Assembly: GCA_000773965.1 (NCBI GenBank)
Contig: JRUP01000002.1
Location: 62,001 to 126,000 of the forward strand
Length of the DNA stretch: 64,000 bases
From: Enterobacter cancerogenus
GTDB lineage: Bacteria; Pseudomonadota; Gammaproteobacteria; Enterobacterales; Enterobacteriaceae
Reading direction: 5' to 3'
Shown: in pieces, positions 1 to 8,105 of the stretch
How positions within the stretch are numbered: position 1 is the stretch's first letter
Layout: the number at the start of each line of letters is the position of its first letter
Made by a program: the position numbers and the translations under genes
The notes under the pieces: generated by a model
Seen by the model: only the letters and a program-made list of their open reading frames with translations
The model's database searches: none
What the model was told of the DNA's origin: nothing

Positions 1-241
1 TGATTTCCGTCCGCATGCGGCGCGGATTCAGCAACCGGTGTTAGCCATTTGTAGCCAGGACGATCTGCTGGTGCCGTGGAGCTGCTCTCCACAACTGGCC
101 CAGGCGCTGCCGAATGGCAGTCTGATTGAGATGCCGTGGGGCGGGCATGCGATGAGCGTGACCGATGCCGATAAGTTTAACGCTCTGTTGCTGGGGTGGC
201 TGGCCGAAACGGCTGCACCTGCACAGCGCGCCGCGAGTTGA
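1..241 (+). CDS. rutD: RutD, aminoacrylate hydrolase (C-terminal part)
   Basis: This is the last 79 codons of an alpha/beta-hydrolase; the start lies outside the window, and the reading frame begins at base 2. RutD is known to speed hydrolysis of aminoacrylate to malonic semialdehyde in the Rut pyrimidine-degradation pathway. The visible part has the typical C-terminal end of the fold: a beta strand leading to an acidic residue (CSQDDLLVP, the usual place of the catalytic Asp) and a later GGHAMS stretch carrying the catalytic His. Identification rests on this fold plus rutF and rutG directly downstream, 16 bases away. In E. coli rutE lies between rutD and rutF; it is absent here. Confidence 0.85.
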   Translation, partial: DFRPHAARIQQPVLAICSQDDLLVPWSCSPQLAQALPNGSLIEMPWGGHAMSVTDADKFNALLLGWLAETAAPAQRAAS

Positions 242-257
242 ACAGAGGAGTGAAACC

Positions 258-779
258 ATGAGTGTGCATGAACTGTCGCTGCTACCGAATGTAGATCGCG
301 ATGCTTTCCGCCATGCCATGGCACGACTGGGCGCGGCGGTCAATATTATCACCACCGACGGTCCGGCTGGTCGCGCCGGATTCACTGCCTCAGCCGTCTG
401 CAGCGTGACGGATACGCCGCCTACTTTGCTGGTGTGTCTGAATCGTTCGGCATCGGTGTGGCCGACCTTTCGGGACAATGGCTATCTGTGCGTCAACACT
501 CTGGCGGCCGGTCATGAGGATCTTTCTACGCTGTTTGGTGGTAAAACGCCGATGGAACAGCGCTTTGCCGCTGCGGACTGGCACACCCTGGCCAGCGGAG
601 CCCCTCTGCTGGTCGGCGCCACCGTGTCGTTTGATTGCAAAATCACCCAGGTGGTTAGTGTTGGCACACACGACATTCTGATTTGTGAAGCGCTGGCGCT
701 GGTGCGTAACGATGATTCGCATGGCCTGGCGTGGTTTGACCGTGGATATCATCACCTTTTACGGCAGGACGCCCGCTAA
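258..779 (+). CDS. rutF: RutF, NADH:flavin reductase of the Rut system
   Basis: A 173-residue flavin reductase of the HpaC/RutF family, expected to supply reduced FMN to the pyrimidine monooxygenase RutA. The family's most conserved part is present near residues 20-60, including VNIITTDGP and a [24 protein letters not shown] segment, followed by the central [11 protein letters not shown]. It closely resembles E. coli RutF as I recall it, with a slightly longer N terminus. The ATG at 258 is preceded by a good ribosome-binding site (AGAGGAG, about 7 bases upstream). The gene sits between rutD and rutG in the same direction, so it is part of the rut operon. Confidence 0.95.
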   Translation: MSVHELSLLPNVDRDAFRHAMARLGAAVNIITTDGPAGRAGFTASAVCSVTDTPPTLLVCLNRSASVWPTFRDNGYLCVNTLAAGHEDLSTLFGGKTPMEQRFAAADWHTLASGAPLLVGATVSFDCKITQVVSVGTHDILICEALALVRNDDSHGLAWFDRGYHHLLRQDAR

Positions 780-824
780 CGCCGCACTGCGCGGCCCGGT
801 TCCACCGCTACCCTGGAGAAGACG

Positions 825-2150
825 ATGGCGAATTCCTGGTTCCCCCGCTGGCAGAAAAAGTCAGCCATGACCGAAGATGGGCTGATTGCTCCGGATGAAA
901 CTCTGCCTCTCGGGCAGACACTTGTCCTGGGTTTGCAGCATGCTGTAGCAATGTTTGGCGCGACGGTGCTAATGCCGTTGCTGATGGGACTCGACCCCAA
1001 CCTGGCGATTCTGGTTTCCGGTATCGGCACGCTGCTGTTCTTTGTGGTCACTGGCGGACGCGTGCCGAGTTATCTCGGATCCAGCGCCGCCTTTGTCGGG
1101 GTGATTATCGCGGTGACCGGATTCAACGGCCAGGGATTGAACCCTAATCTGGCGCTGGCACTAGGCGGCGTCATTGCCTGCGGCGCGCTTTATACCTTCA
1201 TTGGCCTGATCGTTATGAAGGTGGGCACGGGTTGGATTGAGCGGCTCATGCCCCCTGTCGTCACGGGTGCAGTGGTGATGGCAATTGGCCTGAACCTGGC
1301 GCCAATTGCTGTCCATGGCGTATCAGCATCAATGTTCGATAGCTGGATGGCCGTCATGACCGTGCTGTGCATTGGCGTGGTAGCGGTCTTCACACGCGGT
1401 CTGGTTCAGCGCTTGCTGATTCTGGTTGGCCTGATTGTCGCCTGGGCGATCTACGCCTTGCTCACCAACGTATTTGGCCTCGGCAAGCCGGTCGATTTTA
1501 GCGGTGTCGCCAGTGCGCCCTGGTTTGGGTTACCGCACACCACCGCACCAGTGTTTGATATGCAGGCGATAGTGATGATTGCCCCTGTCGCCATCATTCT
1601 GGTGGCTGAAAACCTGGGGCATATTAAAGCCGTCGCCGGTATGACGGGACGCAATCTTGATCCCTGGATGGGACGTGCGTTTGTCGGTGACGGCCTTGCC
1701 ACCATGTTGTCAGGATCGATGGGTGGCAGCGGTGTAACGACGTACGCCGAGAATATTGGCGTGATGGCGGTAACCAAAGTCTATTCGACACTGGCGTTTG
1801 TCGCGGCCGCAGTCATTGCGCTGATACTCGGCTTCTCACCAAAGTTTGGTGCCTTGATTCATACTATTCCCGGCCCGGTGATTGGCGGCGCGTCAATTGT
1901 GGTATTCGGTTTAATTGCCGTGGCAGGTGCGCGGATCTGGGTGCAAAACAACGTTGATTTCAGTCAGAACGGCAATTTGATCATGGTGGCCACCACGTTA
2001 GTGTTGGGCGCTGGTGATTTTGCTTTAAAGATCGGCAGTTTTACCATTGGCGGAATTGGCACCGCGACCTTCGGTGCCATTATTCTTAATGCCATTCTTA
2101 AACGTCGGGGTGCCGCGCTGGCAAACCAGGCAGCACGACAGCATCCTTAA
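825..2150 (+). CDS. rutG: RutG, uracil/pyrimidine permease
   Basis: A 441-residue membrane transporter of the NCS2 nucleobase:cation symporter family, last gene of the rut operon, expected to import uracil or related pyrimidines. It is strongly hydrophobic, with many predicted membrane segments. Conserved family stretches are visible: QHAVAMFGATVLMP near the N terminus, VAENLGH in the middle, and GGSGVTTYAENIGVMA in the substrate and cation site region. The ATG at 825 fits the N terminus of E. coli RutG; an internal ATG at 867 is less likely. Its TAA overlaps the stop codon of the convergent transporter gene, and a strong hairpin just beyond the stop probably ends transcription. Confidence 0.95.
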   Translation: MANSWFPRWQKKSAMTEDGLIAPDETLPLGQTLVLGLQHAVAMFGATVLMPLLMGLDPNLAILVSGIGTLLFFVVTGGRVPSYLGSSAAFVGVIIAVTGFNGQGLNPNLALALGGVIACGALYTFIGLIVMKVGTGWIERLMPPVVTGAVVMAIGLNLAPIAVHGVSASMFDSWMAVMTVLCIGVVAVFTRGLVQRLLILVGLIVAWAIYALLTNVFGLGKPVDFSGVASAPWFGLPHTTAPVFDMQAIVMIAPVAIILVAENLGHIKAVAGMTGRNLDPWMGRAFVGDGLATMLSGSMGGSGVTTYAENIGVMAVTKVYSTLAFVAAAVIALILGFSPKFGALIHTIPGPVIGGASIVVFGLIAVAGARIWVQNNVDFSQNGNLIMVATTLVLGAGDFALKIGSFTIGGIGTATFGAIILNAILKRRGAALANQAARQHP

Positions 2151-3061
2151 GGCTCCAGCGGTGCCTGCTCAGGCACCGCTTTCTTGCGGCGAAGTCGTAA
2201 CTCGCTGACGATGACCCCACAGACGATCAGCGCACCACCCAACAGGGCGGCGGCCGGTAAACGTTCACCTGCAATACGTCCTACTACCCCTGCCCAGACC
2301 GGTTCACCGGCGTAAATCACTGTGGCACGTGTCGGTGACACGCTGCGCTGTGCCCAGTTCATTGTCACCTGAATCAGTGCACTGGCCGCACCCAGACCCA
2401 GCGCACTCAACAGCAATGGCGTAGAGATCGTTGGGACTGACTCGCCGTTAGGGATCATAAAGACAAAGGCACAGGCCGATGCGACCATCAGCTGAATCAG
2501 CGTCACACGGCGCACATCAACCTGACCTGCAAAGCGACTGATCAGAATAATTTCAGCCGCGATCGCCAGTGTACTGAGTAACGTCGCTATCTCGCCCGCG
2601 TTCAACGTCAGGCTACCGTCTTGTGGCCCGGCCACCAGCACTAAACCGGTAAACGCCAGCATAATGCCAATCCATGCCATTAACCCTGGCGGACGGCGCA
2701 GAAATACCCATTGCAGTAACGGTACCACCGGCACATACAGCGCGATCAGAAACGCCGACTGGCTGCTGGAGATGGTTTGCATCCCCCAGGTTTGTAAGCC
2801 GTAGCCACCCGCAATCGACACGCCAATCAGCGCACCGGCTTTCACTTCGAGCCATGTCATGTGTTTCAGATAACGGCGAAAGAAGAAGGCCAGCAATAGC
2901 GATGCCGTGGCAAAGCGCAGCCCCACAAAGAAAAAGGGACCAGAATGTGCCATCGCCAGGTGTACCACCAAAAAGGTGCCACCCCAAACCATGGTAATGA
3001 AGATGAGAACGAGTTCCTGACGCGTAATACGCAGGCTGAGACGGGAGTTTGAAGCAGACAT
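2147..3061 (-). CDS. DMT-family (EamA) inner-membrane transporter
   Basis: About 304 residues with ten predicted membrane segments, in two EamA repeats typical of drug/metabolite transporters. The N-terminal repeat contains VWGGTFLVVH, the classic first helix of this family, and the second repeat contains ERLPAAALLGGALIVCGV near the end. The substrate cannot be told from sequence; relatives export amino acids, amines or other metabolites. An in-frame ATG at 3091 would add 10 residues and has a slightly better Shine-Dalgarno match, so the start is uncertain. It is convergent with rutG, their TAA stops sharing a palindromic TTAA. It has no evident link to pyrimidine catabolism and is not next to rutG in E. 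coli. Confidence 0.88.
   Translation of the reverse strand: MSASNSRLSLRITRQELVLIFITMVWGGTFLVVHLAMAHSGPFFFVGLRFATASLLLAFFFRRYLKHMTWLEVKAGALIGVSIAGGYGLQTWGMQTISSSQSAFLIALYVPVVPLLQWVFLRRPPGLMAWIGIMLAFTGLVLVAGPQDGSLTLNAGEIATLLSTLAIAAEIILISRFAGQVDVRRVTLIQLMVASACAFVFMIPNGESVPTISTPLLLSALGLGAASALIQVTMNWAQRSVSPTRATVIYAGEPVWAGVVGRIAGERLPAAALLGGALIVCGVIVSELRLRRKKAVPEQAPLEP
2157..2186 (+). terminator. rutG terminator inside the convergent gene
   Basis: An 11-base-pair perfect stem (2157-2167 with 2170-2180) with a 2-base nominal loop, followed by TTCTT. It lies 7 bases after the rutG stop and within the last codons of the opposite-strand transporter gene. The T-run is short, so efficiency is uncertain. 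Confidence 0.7.
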
Positions 3062-3128
3062 AACGCACCAAAATAATCGATTGGCGATCATTTTTGCCTG
3101 GTCAGGAGGGGAAAAGCAATCTTTGTTA

Positions 3129-3148
3129 CCGCCGGGCGAACCCGGCGG
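3129..3148 (-). other. G+C-rich hairpin between ymdF and the DMT transporter
   Basis: A perfect 8-base-pair stem (CCGCCGGG with CCCGGCGG) closing a 4-base loop that reads TTCG on the minus strand. It lies 24 bases after the ymdF stop. There is no T-run on either side, so it may be an mRNA 3' end stabiliser rather than an intrinsic terminator. Confidence 0.5.
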
Positions 3149-3172
3149 AGGGGAGAATCAAACACAATCACA

Positions 3173-3337
3173 TTACTTCTTGCTGCGACTGCGTCCCCCT
3201 TTTTCACCTGCTTCGGAAGCGCGTTGCGGGTCGTTCCTGAAATTACCGCCGCTATTTTTTCCACCTTTACGACCGGCTTCCGCGGCTCTCTCGCGGTCTT
3301 CCGCGAAATTGCCTGATCCTCCACGATGTTGTGCCAT
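3173..3337 (-). CDS. ymdF: YmdF, KGG-repeat stress protein
   Basis: A 54-residue hydrophilic protein starting MAQHRGGSGNFAEDRERA, with two copies of an EAG-(R/E)KGG motif (residues about 20-26 and 42-48), which defines the KGG / Con-10 general stress family (YciG, YmdF). E. coli YmdF, as I recall it, has the same opening and the same position between wrbA and rutG. The second ATG (3337) is chosen because GGAGG lies 5 bases upstream; an ATG at 3340 is possible. Family members are RpoS-dependent and abundant in stationary phase; the biochemical role is unknown. It is transcribed away from wrbA. Confidence 0.9.
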   Translation of the reverse strand: MAQHRGGSGNFAEDRERAAEAGRKGGKNSGGNFRNDPQRASEAGEKGGRSRSKK

Positions 3338-3605
3338 CATTTCCTCCAGGGATTGAGCATCTGTGGTAAGGCCTTTTCATCCAATGTGGTGAAAAGCAAG
3401 GCGGCGGAGTATTCGCGCCACCTGATAAAAGGATAGCCAGGCCAGTCTGATATTCGGCTAACATTCATACTTTGAAACATATAATTCACTTATTTTTCCA
3501 TCATAAACCAGATTAACATCCAGCTTACAAGCGGTTAGCCCGGCAAAAAGCGCAGCGCTAGACGTATCCATTTATCCTCCCTTCCGGCACCTTACGCAGT
3601 CTCTT

Positions 3606-3612
3606 CTATACT
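3606..3612 (+). promoter_or_regulatory. sigma-S-type -10 element upstream of wrbA
   Basis: CTATACT followed by T matches the RpoS-preferred extended -10 and lies 36 bases before the wrbA start. The E. coli wrbA gene is known to be RpoS-dependent. The -35 region is not recognisable, as is common for such promoters. The rest of 3338-3648 is the ymdF-wrbA divergent regulatory region; I see no gene in it. Confidence 0.55.
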
Positions 3613-3648
3613 TCTGAATACTCATCACCCTCAGCAGGATAGAAAACC

Positions 3649-4248
3649 ATGGCAAAAGTTTTGGTGCTTTATTACTCAATGTATGGACATATCGAAACCA
3701 TGGCGCAAGCCGTGGCTGAAGGCGCAAAGAGTGTGAGCGGTGCGGAAGTCACCATTCTTCGTGTACCGGAAAGCATGGATGCGGAGAGATTTGCGCAGGT
3801 GGGCGGCAAGGTGAATCAGGCGGCGGCTGAAGCAAAACCTGAAGATTTAACCCAGTACGACGCCATCATCGTGGGTACGCCAACCCGCTTTGGCAATATG
3901 GCCGGTCAGATGCGTAATTTCTGGGATCGCACCGGCGGATTATGGGCCTCAGGCGCGCTGTACGGCAAACTCGCCAGTGTATTCGCCTCTACCGGCACCG
4001 GTGGCGGTCAGGAACAAACCATCACCTCCGTTTGGACCACCCTCGCCCATCACGGCATGGTCATCGTGCCTATCGGTTATGGCACCAAAGAACTTTTCGA
4101 TATATCCCAAGTACGCGGGGGCACGCCTTATGGCGCCACCACCATTGCGGGCGGTGACGGCTCACGCCAACCGTCAGCAGAAGAACTGGGAATTGCCCGT
4201 TATCAGGGCCAATACGTCGCCGGACTGGCGGTAAAACTGCAAGGATAA
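3649..4248 (+). CDS. wrbA: WrbA, NAD(P)H:quinone oxidoreductase (type IV)
   Basis: A 199-residue flavodoxin-like enzyme that uses FMN to reduce quinones by two electrons, avoiding semiquinone formation. The FMN phosphate loop is at residues 9-16 (YSMYGHIE), and the family's second FMN-binding stretch, [18 protein letters not shown], is near residues 77-94. The third (STGTGGGQE) follows near 115. The length matches E. coli WrbA. The next gene is yccJ, 20 bases on, so the two form the conserved wrbA-yccJ pair. A sigma-S-type promoter element lies upstream, consistent with stationary-phase expression. Confidence 0.97.
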   Translation: MAKVLVLYYSMYGHIETMAQAVAEGAKSVSGAEVTILRVPESMDAERFAQVGGKVNQAAAEAKPEDLTQYDAIIVGTPTRFGNMAGQMRNFWDRTGGLWASGALYGKLASVFASTGTGGGQEQTITSVWTTLAHHGMVIVPIGYGTKELFDISQVRGGTPYGATTIAGGDGSRQPSAEELGIARYQGQYVAGLAVKLQG

Positions 4249-4268
4249 ATCCACAACAGGAGACCTTT

Positions 4269-4499
4269 ATGGCCACAGAACAGTCGAAAGCTCACCACGT
4301 GGGCGAATGGGCCACGCTGCGCCACACCTCACCTGAAATTGCTGAAGCCATATTTGAGGTGGCAAATTACGATGAACGACTCGCGGAAGAAATCTGGCGT
4401 CAGCAAGGTAGCGACGATGTGCTGCTCCGCGCCTTTGATAAGACCGACCTGGACGTTCTGACGTGGGACGATAAAACGGTCGAGCGTAAAAACGTTTAA
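4269..4499 (+). CDS. yccJ: YccJ family protein
   Basis: A 76-residue acidic protein with the hallmark [20 protein letters not shown] start and ERKNV end of the YccJ family. Its function is unknown. It follows wrbA by 20 bases with its own ribosome-binding site (CAGGAG) and is almost certainly co-transcribed with it, so a role linked to quinone or stationary-phase stress is plausible but untested. Its length and sequence agree with E. coli YccJ. Confidence 0.93.
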   Translation: MATEQSKAHHVGEWATLRHTSPEIAEAIFEVANYDERLAEEIWRQQGSDDVLLRAFDKTDLDVLTWDDKTVERKNV

Positions 4500-4504
4500 C
4501 ACGC

Positions 4505-4526
4505 AGGCGGGCATGTCCCGCCTTTG
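4505..4526 (+). terminator. terminator-like hairpin after yccJ
   Basis: A 7-base-pair stem (AGGCGGG with CCCGCCT) with a 5-base loop, followed by TTGTCATTTTT. It lies between yccJ and the aldehyde dehydrogenase gene, suggesting that wrbA-yccJ transcripts end here, at least in part. Confidence 0.7.
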
Positions 4527-4552
4527 TCATTTTTACTGCCAAGGAGCCCTTT

Positions 4553-5926
4553 ATGTCAGCCTATCAAAGCATCAACCCGGCCAATAATCAGTTGCTGAAA
4601 TCCTGGCCTGATCACGATGACACCTTCATGCAGCAGGCACTCAGCGCTGCTGACGAACTCTACCACTCTACGTGGTGTAAAGGCGATATGCAGCCACGTC
4701 TGCAGGTGCTGCACCGACTGGCCGATCTAATTGATCAGCGCGTTGACGAATTAGCTGAGATTGCCAGTCGTGAGATGGGCAAGTTAATCGGGCAGAGCCG
4801 GGGGGAAGTAAAAATCTGCGCGCAGATCGCTCGGTACTATGCCGAACATGCGGCTCACTTATTGCAGGCACAACCTTATCCCAGCACGGTGGGCGATGCC
4901 TGGCTTGAGTATCACCCGATTGGCGTGGTGGTCGCCGTCGAGCCCTGGAACTTCCCTTATTACCAGCTGATGCGCGTGCTGGCGCCGAATCTGGCGCTGG
5001 GAAATCCGGTGCTGGCGAAACATGCCAACATTGTGCCGCACTGTGCGGATGTCTTCGAAAAACTGGTTGAAGAAGCGGGTGCGCCAAAGGGTGCGTGGAC
5101 CAATCTGTTTGTCTCGAATCAACAGGTCGCCGATCTGATTGCCGATCCGCGCGTGCAAGGTGTCGCGCTGACGGGCTCTGAACGTGCCGGTAGCGCCGTG
5201 GCGGAACAAGCAGGTAAGCATCTAAAAAAATCCACGCTGGAGCTAGGCGGCAATGATGTATTCGTGGTGCTGGACGATGCCGATATCGACGAAGCTGTGC
5301 GCCAGGGTGCGCAGGCACGATTGAGCAACTGTGGTCAGGTATGTACAGCAGCAAAACGCTTTATCCTGCACGAAAAAATCGCCACTGAGTTTATGGCAAA
5401 GTTTAGCGCGGCTCTGCAATCGGCCAAACCGGGGGATCCACTGGATGAAAGCACCACGCTGGGTCCGCTTTCATCGAAAGAGGCTCGCGACCGTTTAGTG
5501 AAACAGGTTGAGGATGCGGTTAAACAGGGTGCGCATGTTGAACTGGGCGGAAAAGTGATTGAAGGCGTGGGTTGTTATTATCAGCCGACGATACTGACTG
5601 GCCTCACACCGCAAAATCCCGCCTATTACCAGGAGTTCTTTGGACCGGTGGCACAGGTTTATGTGGTGGCTGACGATCGCACCGCCATTGCACTGGCCAA
5701 TGATTCGCACTACGGTCTGGGCGGTTCAGTGTGGACGCGCGATATTTTGCGTGGGCGCAACATGGCATCGCAGATCGAGACCGGTATGGTGTTTATCAAC
5801 TCTCAGAGCGATACCGCCGCGGAGTTGCCGTTTGGTGGCGTGAAACGCTCAGGCTATGGACGCGAGTTGTCCGATCTTGGCCTGAAGGAGTTCGCTAATC
5901 AAAAACTGGTGGTCGTCGCCGGTTAA
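4553..5926 (+). CDS. sad: NAD(P)-dependent succinate-semialdehyde dehydrogenase
   Basis: A 457-residue aldehyde dehydrogenase most like the YneI/Sad type, oxidising succinate semialdehyde to succinate. Key residues are visible: PWNFP at 131-135, the general base Glu230 in LELGGND, and the catalytic Cys264 in NCGQVCTAAKR. A C-terminal ELPFGGVKRSGYGRE segment is also typical. The length fits the short Sad class (about 455-465) rather than GabD (about 480). The precise substrate is inferred from family resemblance. In E. coli, agp lies directly beyond yccJ, so this gene is an insertion relative to E. coli. It has its own ribosome-binding site (AAGGAG) and a strong terminator. Confidence 0.88.
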   Translation: MSAYQSINPANNQLLKSWPDHDDTFMQQALSAADELYHSTWCKGDMQPRLQVLHRLADLIDQRVDELAEIASREMGKLIGQSRGEVKICAQIARYYAEHAAHLLQAQPYPSTVGDAWLEYHPIGVVVAVEPWNFPYYQLMRVLAPNLALGNPVLAKHANIVPHCADVFEKLVEEAGAPKGAWTNLFVSNQQVADLIADPRVQGVALTGSERAGSAVAEQAGKHLKKSTLELGGNDVFVVLDDADIDEAVRQGAQARLSNCGQVCTAAKRFILHEKIATEFMAKFSAALQSAKPGDPLDESTTLGPLSSKEARDRLVKQVEDAVKQGAHVELGGKVIEGVGCYYQPTILTGLTPQNPAYYQEFFGPVAQVYVVADDRTAIALANDSHYGLGGSVWTRDILRGRNMASQIETGMVFINSQSDTAAELPFGGVKRSGYGRELSDLGLKEFANQKLVVVAG

Positions 5927-5933
5927 CTGAGAT

Positions 5934-5961
5934 AAAAAACCCCGTCGAGACGGGGTTTTTT
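5934..5961. terminator. bidirectional terminator between sad and agp
   Basis: A CCCCGTC/GACGGGG stem flanked by AAAAAA on the left and TTTTTT on the right, so it can end transcription from both convergent genes. Confidence 0.92.
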
Positions 5962-5974
5962 CATTACTGCGACG

Positions 5975-7597
5975 TTAGTTGCTGGCAGGAGCGGCTTTTG
6001 CCGCCTCACCTTCCGGCTTGGCTGGCGTCGCGTCTGACTGCGCTTTCTGCGCTGCGGCGGCATCGGCTTTCGCTTTGTCCTCCGCCGCTTTCTGTGCAGT
6101 GGTTTTCTCAGCTTTCGCTTTATCCTCTGCGGCTTTTTGGGCAGCCGCTTTGTCTGCCTTCACTTTCTCTTCAGCGGCTTTAGCATCAGCCCCTTTCTGC
6201 GCAGCTGCTTTGTCCGCTGCGGCTTTATCTGCAGCCGCTTTATCTGCAGCGGCTTGATCCGCTTTCGCTTTAGCGTCGTCATTGGCGGCAGCAGGCGCAG
6301 GTTGTGCCGCTGGCTCTGCTGCTGGAGCGGGAGCAGCCGGCTGCAGCGGGGTACCCTGCAGTGCAGTATTCAACGCGGTAGCAAACTGATCCCAGCTGCA
6401 GTAGCCGTTGGCATCGGCATCACAGCCTGCCAGTTGCAGCGTGACACGCTTCGGCGGGTTTTTCAGGCTCAGCACATCAGCATTGCGCAGCTGTTCCGCT
6501 GTCTGATAAACGTATTCCACTTTCAGCAGATCTTTGTTGTTTTTAGCATCGTGCCAGCGCTCAAACACCACCTGGCCACCGATGGGCGTTTTCTCATCGT
6601 TACCCGGCAGCTCGTATGGCTTAACCTGCAATGCGCTCAGCAGTGAGGCAATATTCGAATCATGCCCCACCATCACCGTGACTTTCGGTGCGTTCGCTTT
6701 GTCCTGGTCCACTAGCTGGCTGCGGATGTAATCCACCAGCGGTGCGGCCACTTCACGCGCGACATCGGGAGAAGTGAACAGCGCATCCTGATAACCATTT
6801 TTGATTGCCGCGAGGGATTTCCACTGCTCAGGGGTTTTAATCTGGCCCCAGGCCACCTGATCGGCCGGGAAACCTTCGTAATATTGCAGCGTGAAGGCAT
6901 CGACCAGCGAATTGCCGATTTTCAACGGTCCATTCACGTTAGGCTCTTTGCCATTTTCTGCGCTGAAGGTGTTGTCACCGCCGCTCAGATCACACTGTTT
7001 TTTGCCGTTACAGGCCGGTGCCGATTTGTAATCAACAATTTTTTCTAACTGCTGGAAAGCCGGTTTCAGCGCTAGCTTCTCATTCGCAGCCGTCATCGCC
7101 GCCAGCGCTTTCTTATTGAATTCGTCGCTGCTGTCCGTGATCACCGGATTAAAGATAGGATCCATGGTGCCCATCGCATCCTGATGGGTCACAGAAATAT
7201 CACAGCCAGGGAAAGCGCCAGTAATGAAGTATTGCGCGGTGGCGACCGTACGTTGCAGGCTGTTGGCATAGACAAAGATGTTGCTGCTGTCCGGGCAGGT
7301 GCCGCTTTCCACCAGACCCTGTTGTGCCAGCCACTGACGGGTATAGTTACCCATGTAGACTTCCAGCACGCCGCCTTTGGTGGTTAACTCGCCGCCGGGC
7401 ACATCCCACTGCGGCCAATTCTTCTTGGTGGATTGTTCCAGCACGCTGCCGTTGTTGGCTAACGGTGCGCGCAGATTGTGACGGCTCAGCATCAGCACTT
7501 GCTGTAACTGCATATCTCCATCTGCCGCGTAAGCAGACATACCGATCGGGAGCGCAGCGATAACTGACAACGCGCAAAGACTCAGTTTCTTGATCAT
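5975..7597 (-). CDS. agp: Glucose-1-phosphatase Agp with a long Ala/Lys-rich C-terminal tail
   Basis: A periplasmic histidine acid phosphatase of 540 residues. A signal peptide covers residues 1-24 (cleavage likely after AYA). The catalytic RHNLRAP is at 39-45 and the proton-donor HD at 312-313 (GHDSNIAS). The sequence closely follows E. coli Agp up to about residue 419. E. coli Agp is about 413 residues; here a Pro/Ala linker and about 100 residues rich in Ala, Lys, Asp and Gln are added, built from imperfect [15 protein letters not shown] repeats that resemble the helical domain II of TolA. The start at 7597 gives a clean signal peptide; an ATG at 7618 would add 7 residues. Expected role: release of glucose or phosphate from sugar phosphates, and possibly phytate. 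Confidence 0.92.
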   Translation of the reverse strand: MIKKLSLCALSVIAALPIGMSAYAADGDMQLQQVLMLSRHNLRAPLANNGSVLEQSTKKNWPQWDVPGGELTTKGGVLEVYMGNYTRQWLAQQGLVESGTCPDSSNIFVYANSLQRTVATAQYFITGAFPGCDISVTHQDAMGTMDPIFNPVITDSSDEFNKKALAAMTAANEKLALKPAFQQLEKIVDYKSAPACNGKKQCDLSGGDNTFSAENGKEPNVNGPLKIGNSLVDAFTLQYYEGFPADQVAWGQIKTPEQWKSLAAIKNGYQDALFTSPDVAREVAAPLVDYIRSQLVDQDKANAPKVTVMVGHDSNIASLLSALQVKPYELPGNDEKTPIGGQVVFERWHDAKNNKDLLKVEYVYQTAEQLRNADVLSLKNPPKRVTLQLAGCDADANGYCSWDQFATALNTALQGTPLQPAAPAPAAEPAAQPAPAAANDDAKAKADQAAADKAAADKAAADKAAAQKGADAKAAEEKVKADKAAAQKAAEDKAKAEKTTAQKAAEDKAKADAAAAQKAQSDATPAKPEGEAAKAAPASN

Positions 7598-7819
7598 TGT
7601 GCCTATTCCATAATTCATCAGTGAAACACTCTGGCATTCAAACGATTAGCTCGCCATTGAGCGAATTACCGCACAGTGTAACCCAGCTTGCCTCGGAAAA
7701 TCGCCAGATGTTTACAAAAACCGTGAATGGAATATAGCAGTAAACGCGCGTGCCGTCGGGTAACGGCAGCAGATTGAAAAGCAACGGGATGTTTTTCGGA
7801 ATTCCGGAACGCAGAAAAG

Positions 7820-7846
7820 CAAAAAGCCCGCATTTCTGCGGGCTTC
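7820..7846 (-). terminator. terminator of the tRNA-Ser pair
   Basis: A GCCCGCA/TGCGGGC stem with a 4-base loop; on the minus strand it is followed by TTTTT. It lies 8 bases beyond the CCA end of the second-transcribed tRNA gene. Confidence 0.88.
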
Positions 7847-7853
7847 TTTAATA

Positions 7854-7941
7854 TGGCGGAGGAACAGAGATTCGAACTCTGGGATGGTTTCCCATCGACG
7901 GTTTTCAAGACCGTTGCCTTAAGCCACTCGGCCATCCCTCC
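7854..7941 (-). tRNA. serT: tRNA-Ser(UGA), downstream copy
   Basis: An 88-base class II tRNA. It has a 7-pair acceptor stem (one G-T pair), an anticodon stem ACGGT/ACCGT around a CTTGAAA loop with anticodon TGA, a long variable arm (GATGG/CCATC), a T loop TTCGAAT, and encoded CCA. It decodes UCA and other UCN serine codons. Confidence 0.97.
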
Positions 7942-7976
7942 GGAAATCTTTTTGTCACTTCACTCTGCTAGAGTGA

Positions 7977-8064
7977 TGGCGGAGGAGGAGAGATTCGAAC
8001 TCTCGGATGGTTTCCCATCGACGGTTTTCAAGACCGTTGCCTTAAGCCACTCGGCCACCCCTCC
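7977..8064 (-). tRNA. serT: tRNA-Ser(UGA), upstream copy
   Basis: A second 88-base tRNA-Ser(UGA), 35 bases before the other copy in the direction of transcription. It differs from its neighbour at only four positions, which form two compensated base pairs (last acceptor pair A-T to G-C, first T-stem pair C-G to G-C). CCA is encoded. Confidence 0.97.
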
Positions 8065-8069
8065 GCAAT

Positions 8070-8105
8070 GAGGCGCACTATAAACATCCCCCCGAACGAT
8101 GTAAA
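8070..8105 (-). promoter_or_regulatory. promoter of the tRNA-Ser pair
   Basis: On the minus strand TTTACA (8105-8100) and TATAGT (8082-8077) are separated by exactly 17 bases, with a G+C-rich discriminator (GCGCCTC) leading to a start near 8070. A near-consensus promoter with such a discriminator is typical of stable RNA genes under stringent control. Confidence 0.85.

Noticed and set aside
3088..3324. 78-codon minus-strand ORF after the DMT gene
   Set aside because: Out-of-frame reading of ymdF; the true frame gives the two KGG motifs.
4668..5354. 228-codon ORF antisense to the aldehyde dehydrogenase gene
   Set aside because: Arises from codon bias of the sense gene; no recognisable protein features.
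5979..6257. Ala/Ser/Phe-rich plus-strand ORF opposite the agp tail
   Set aside because: Produced by the repetitive Ala/Lys codons of agp; it has no sign of its own translation.
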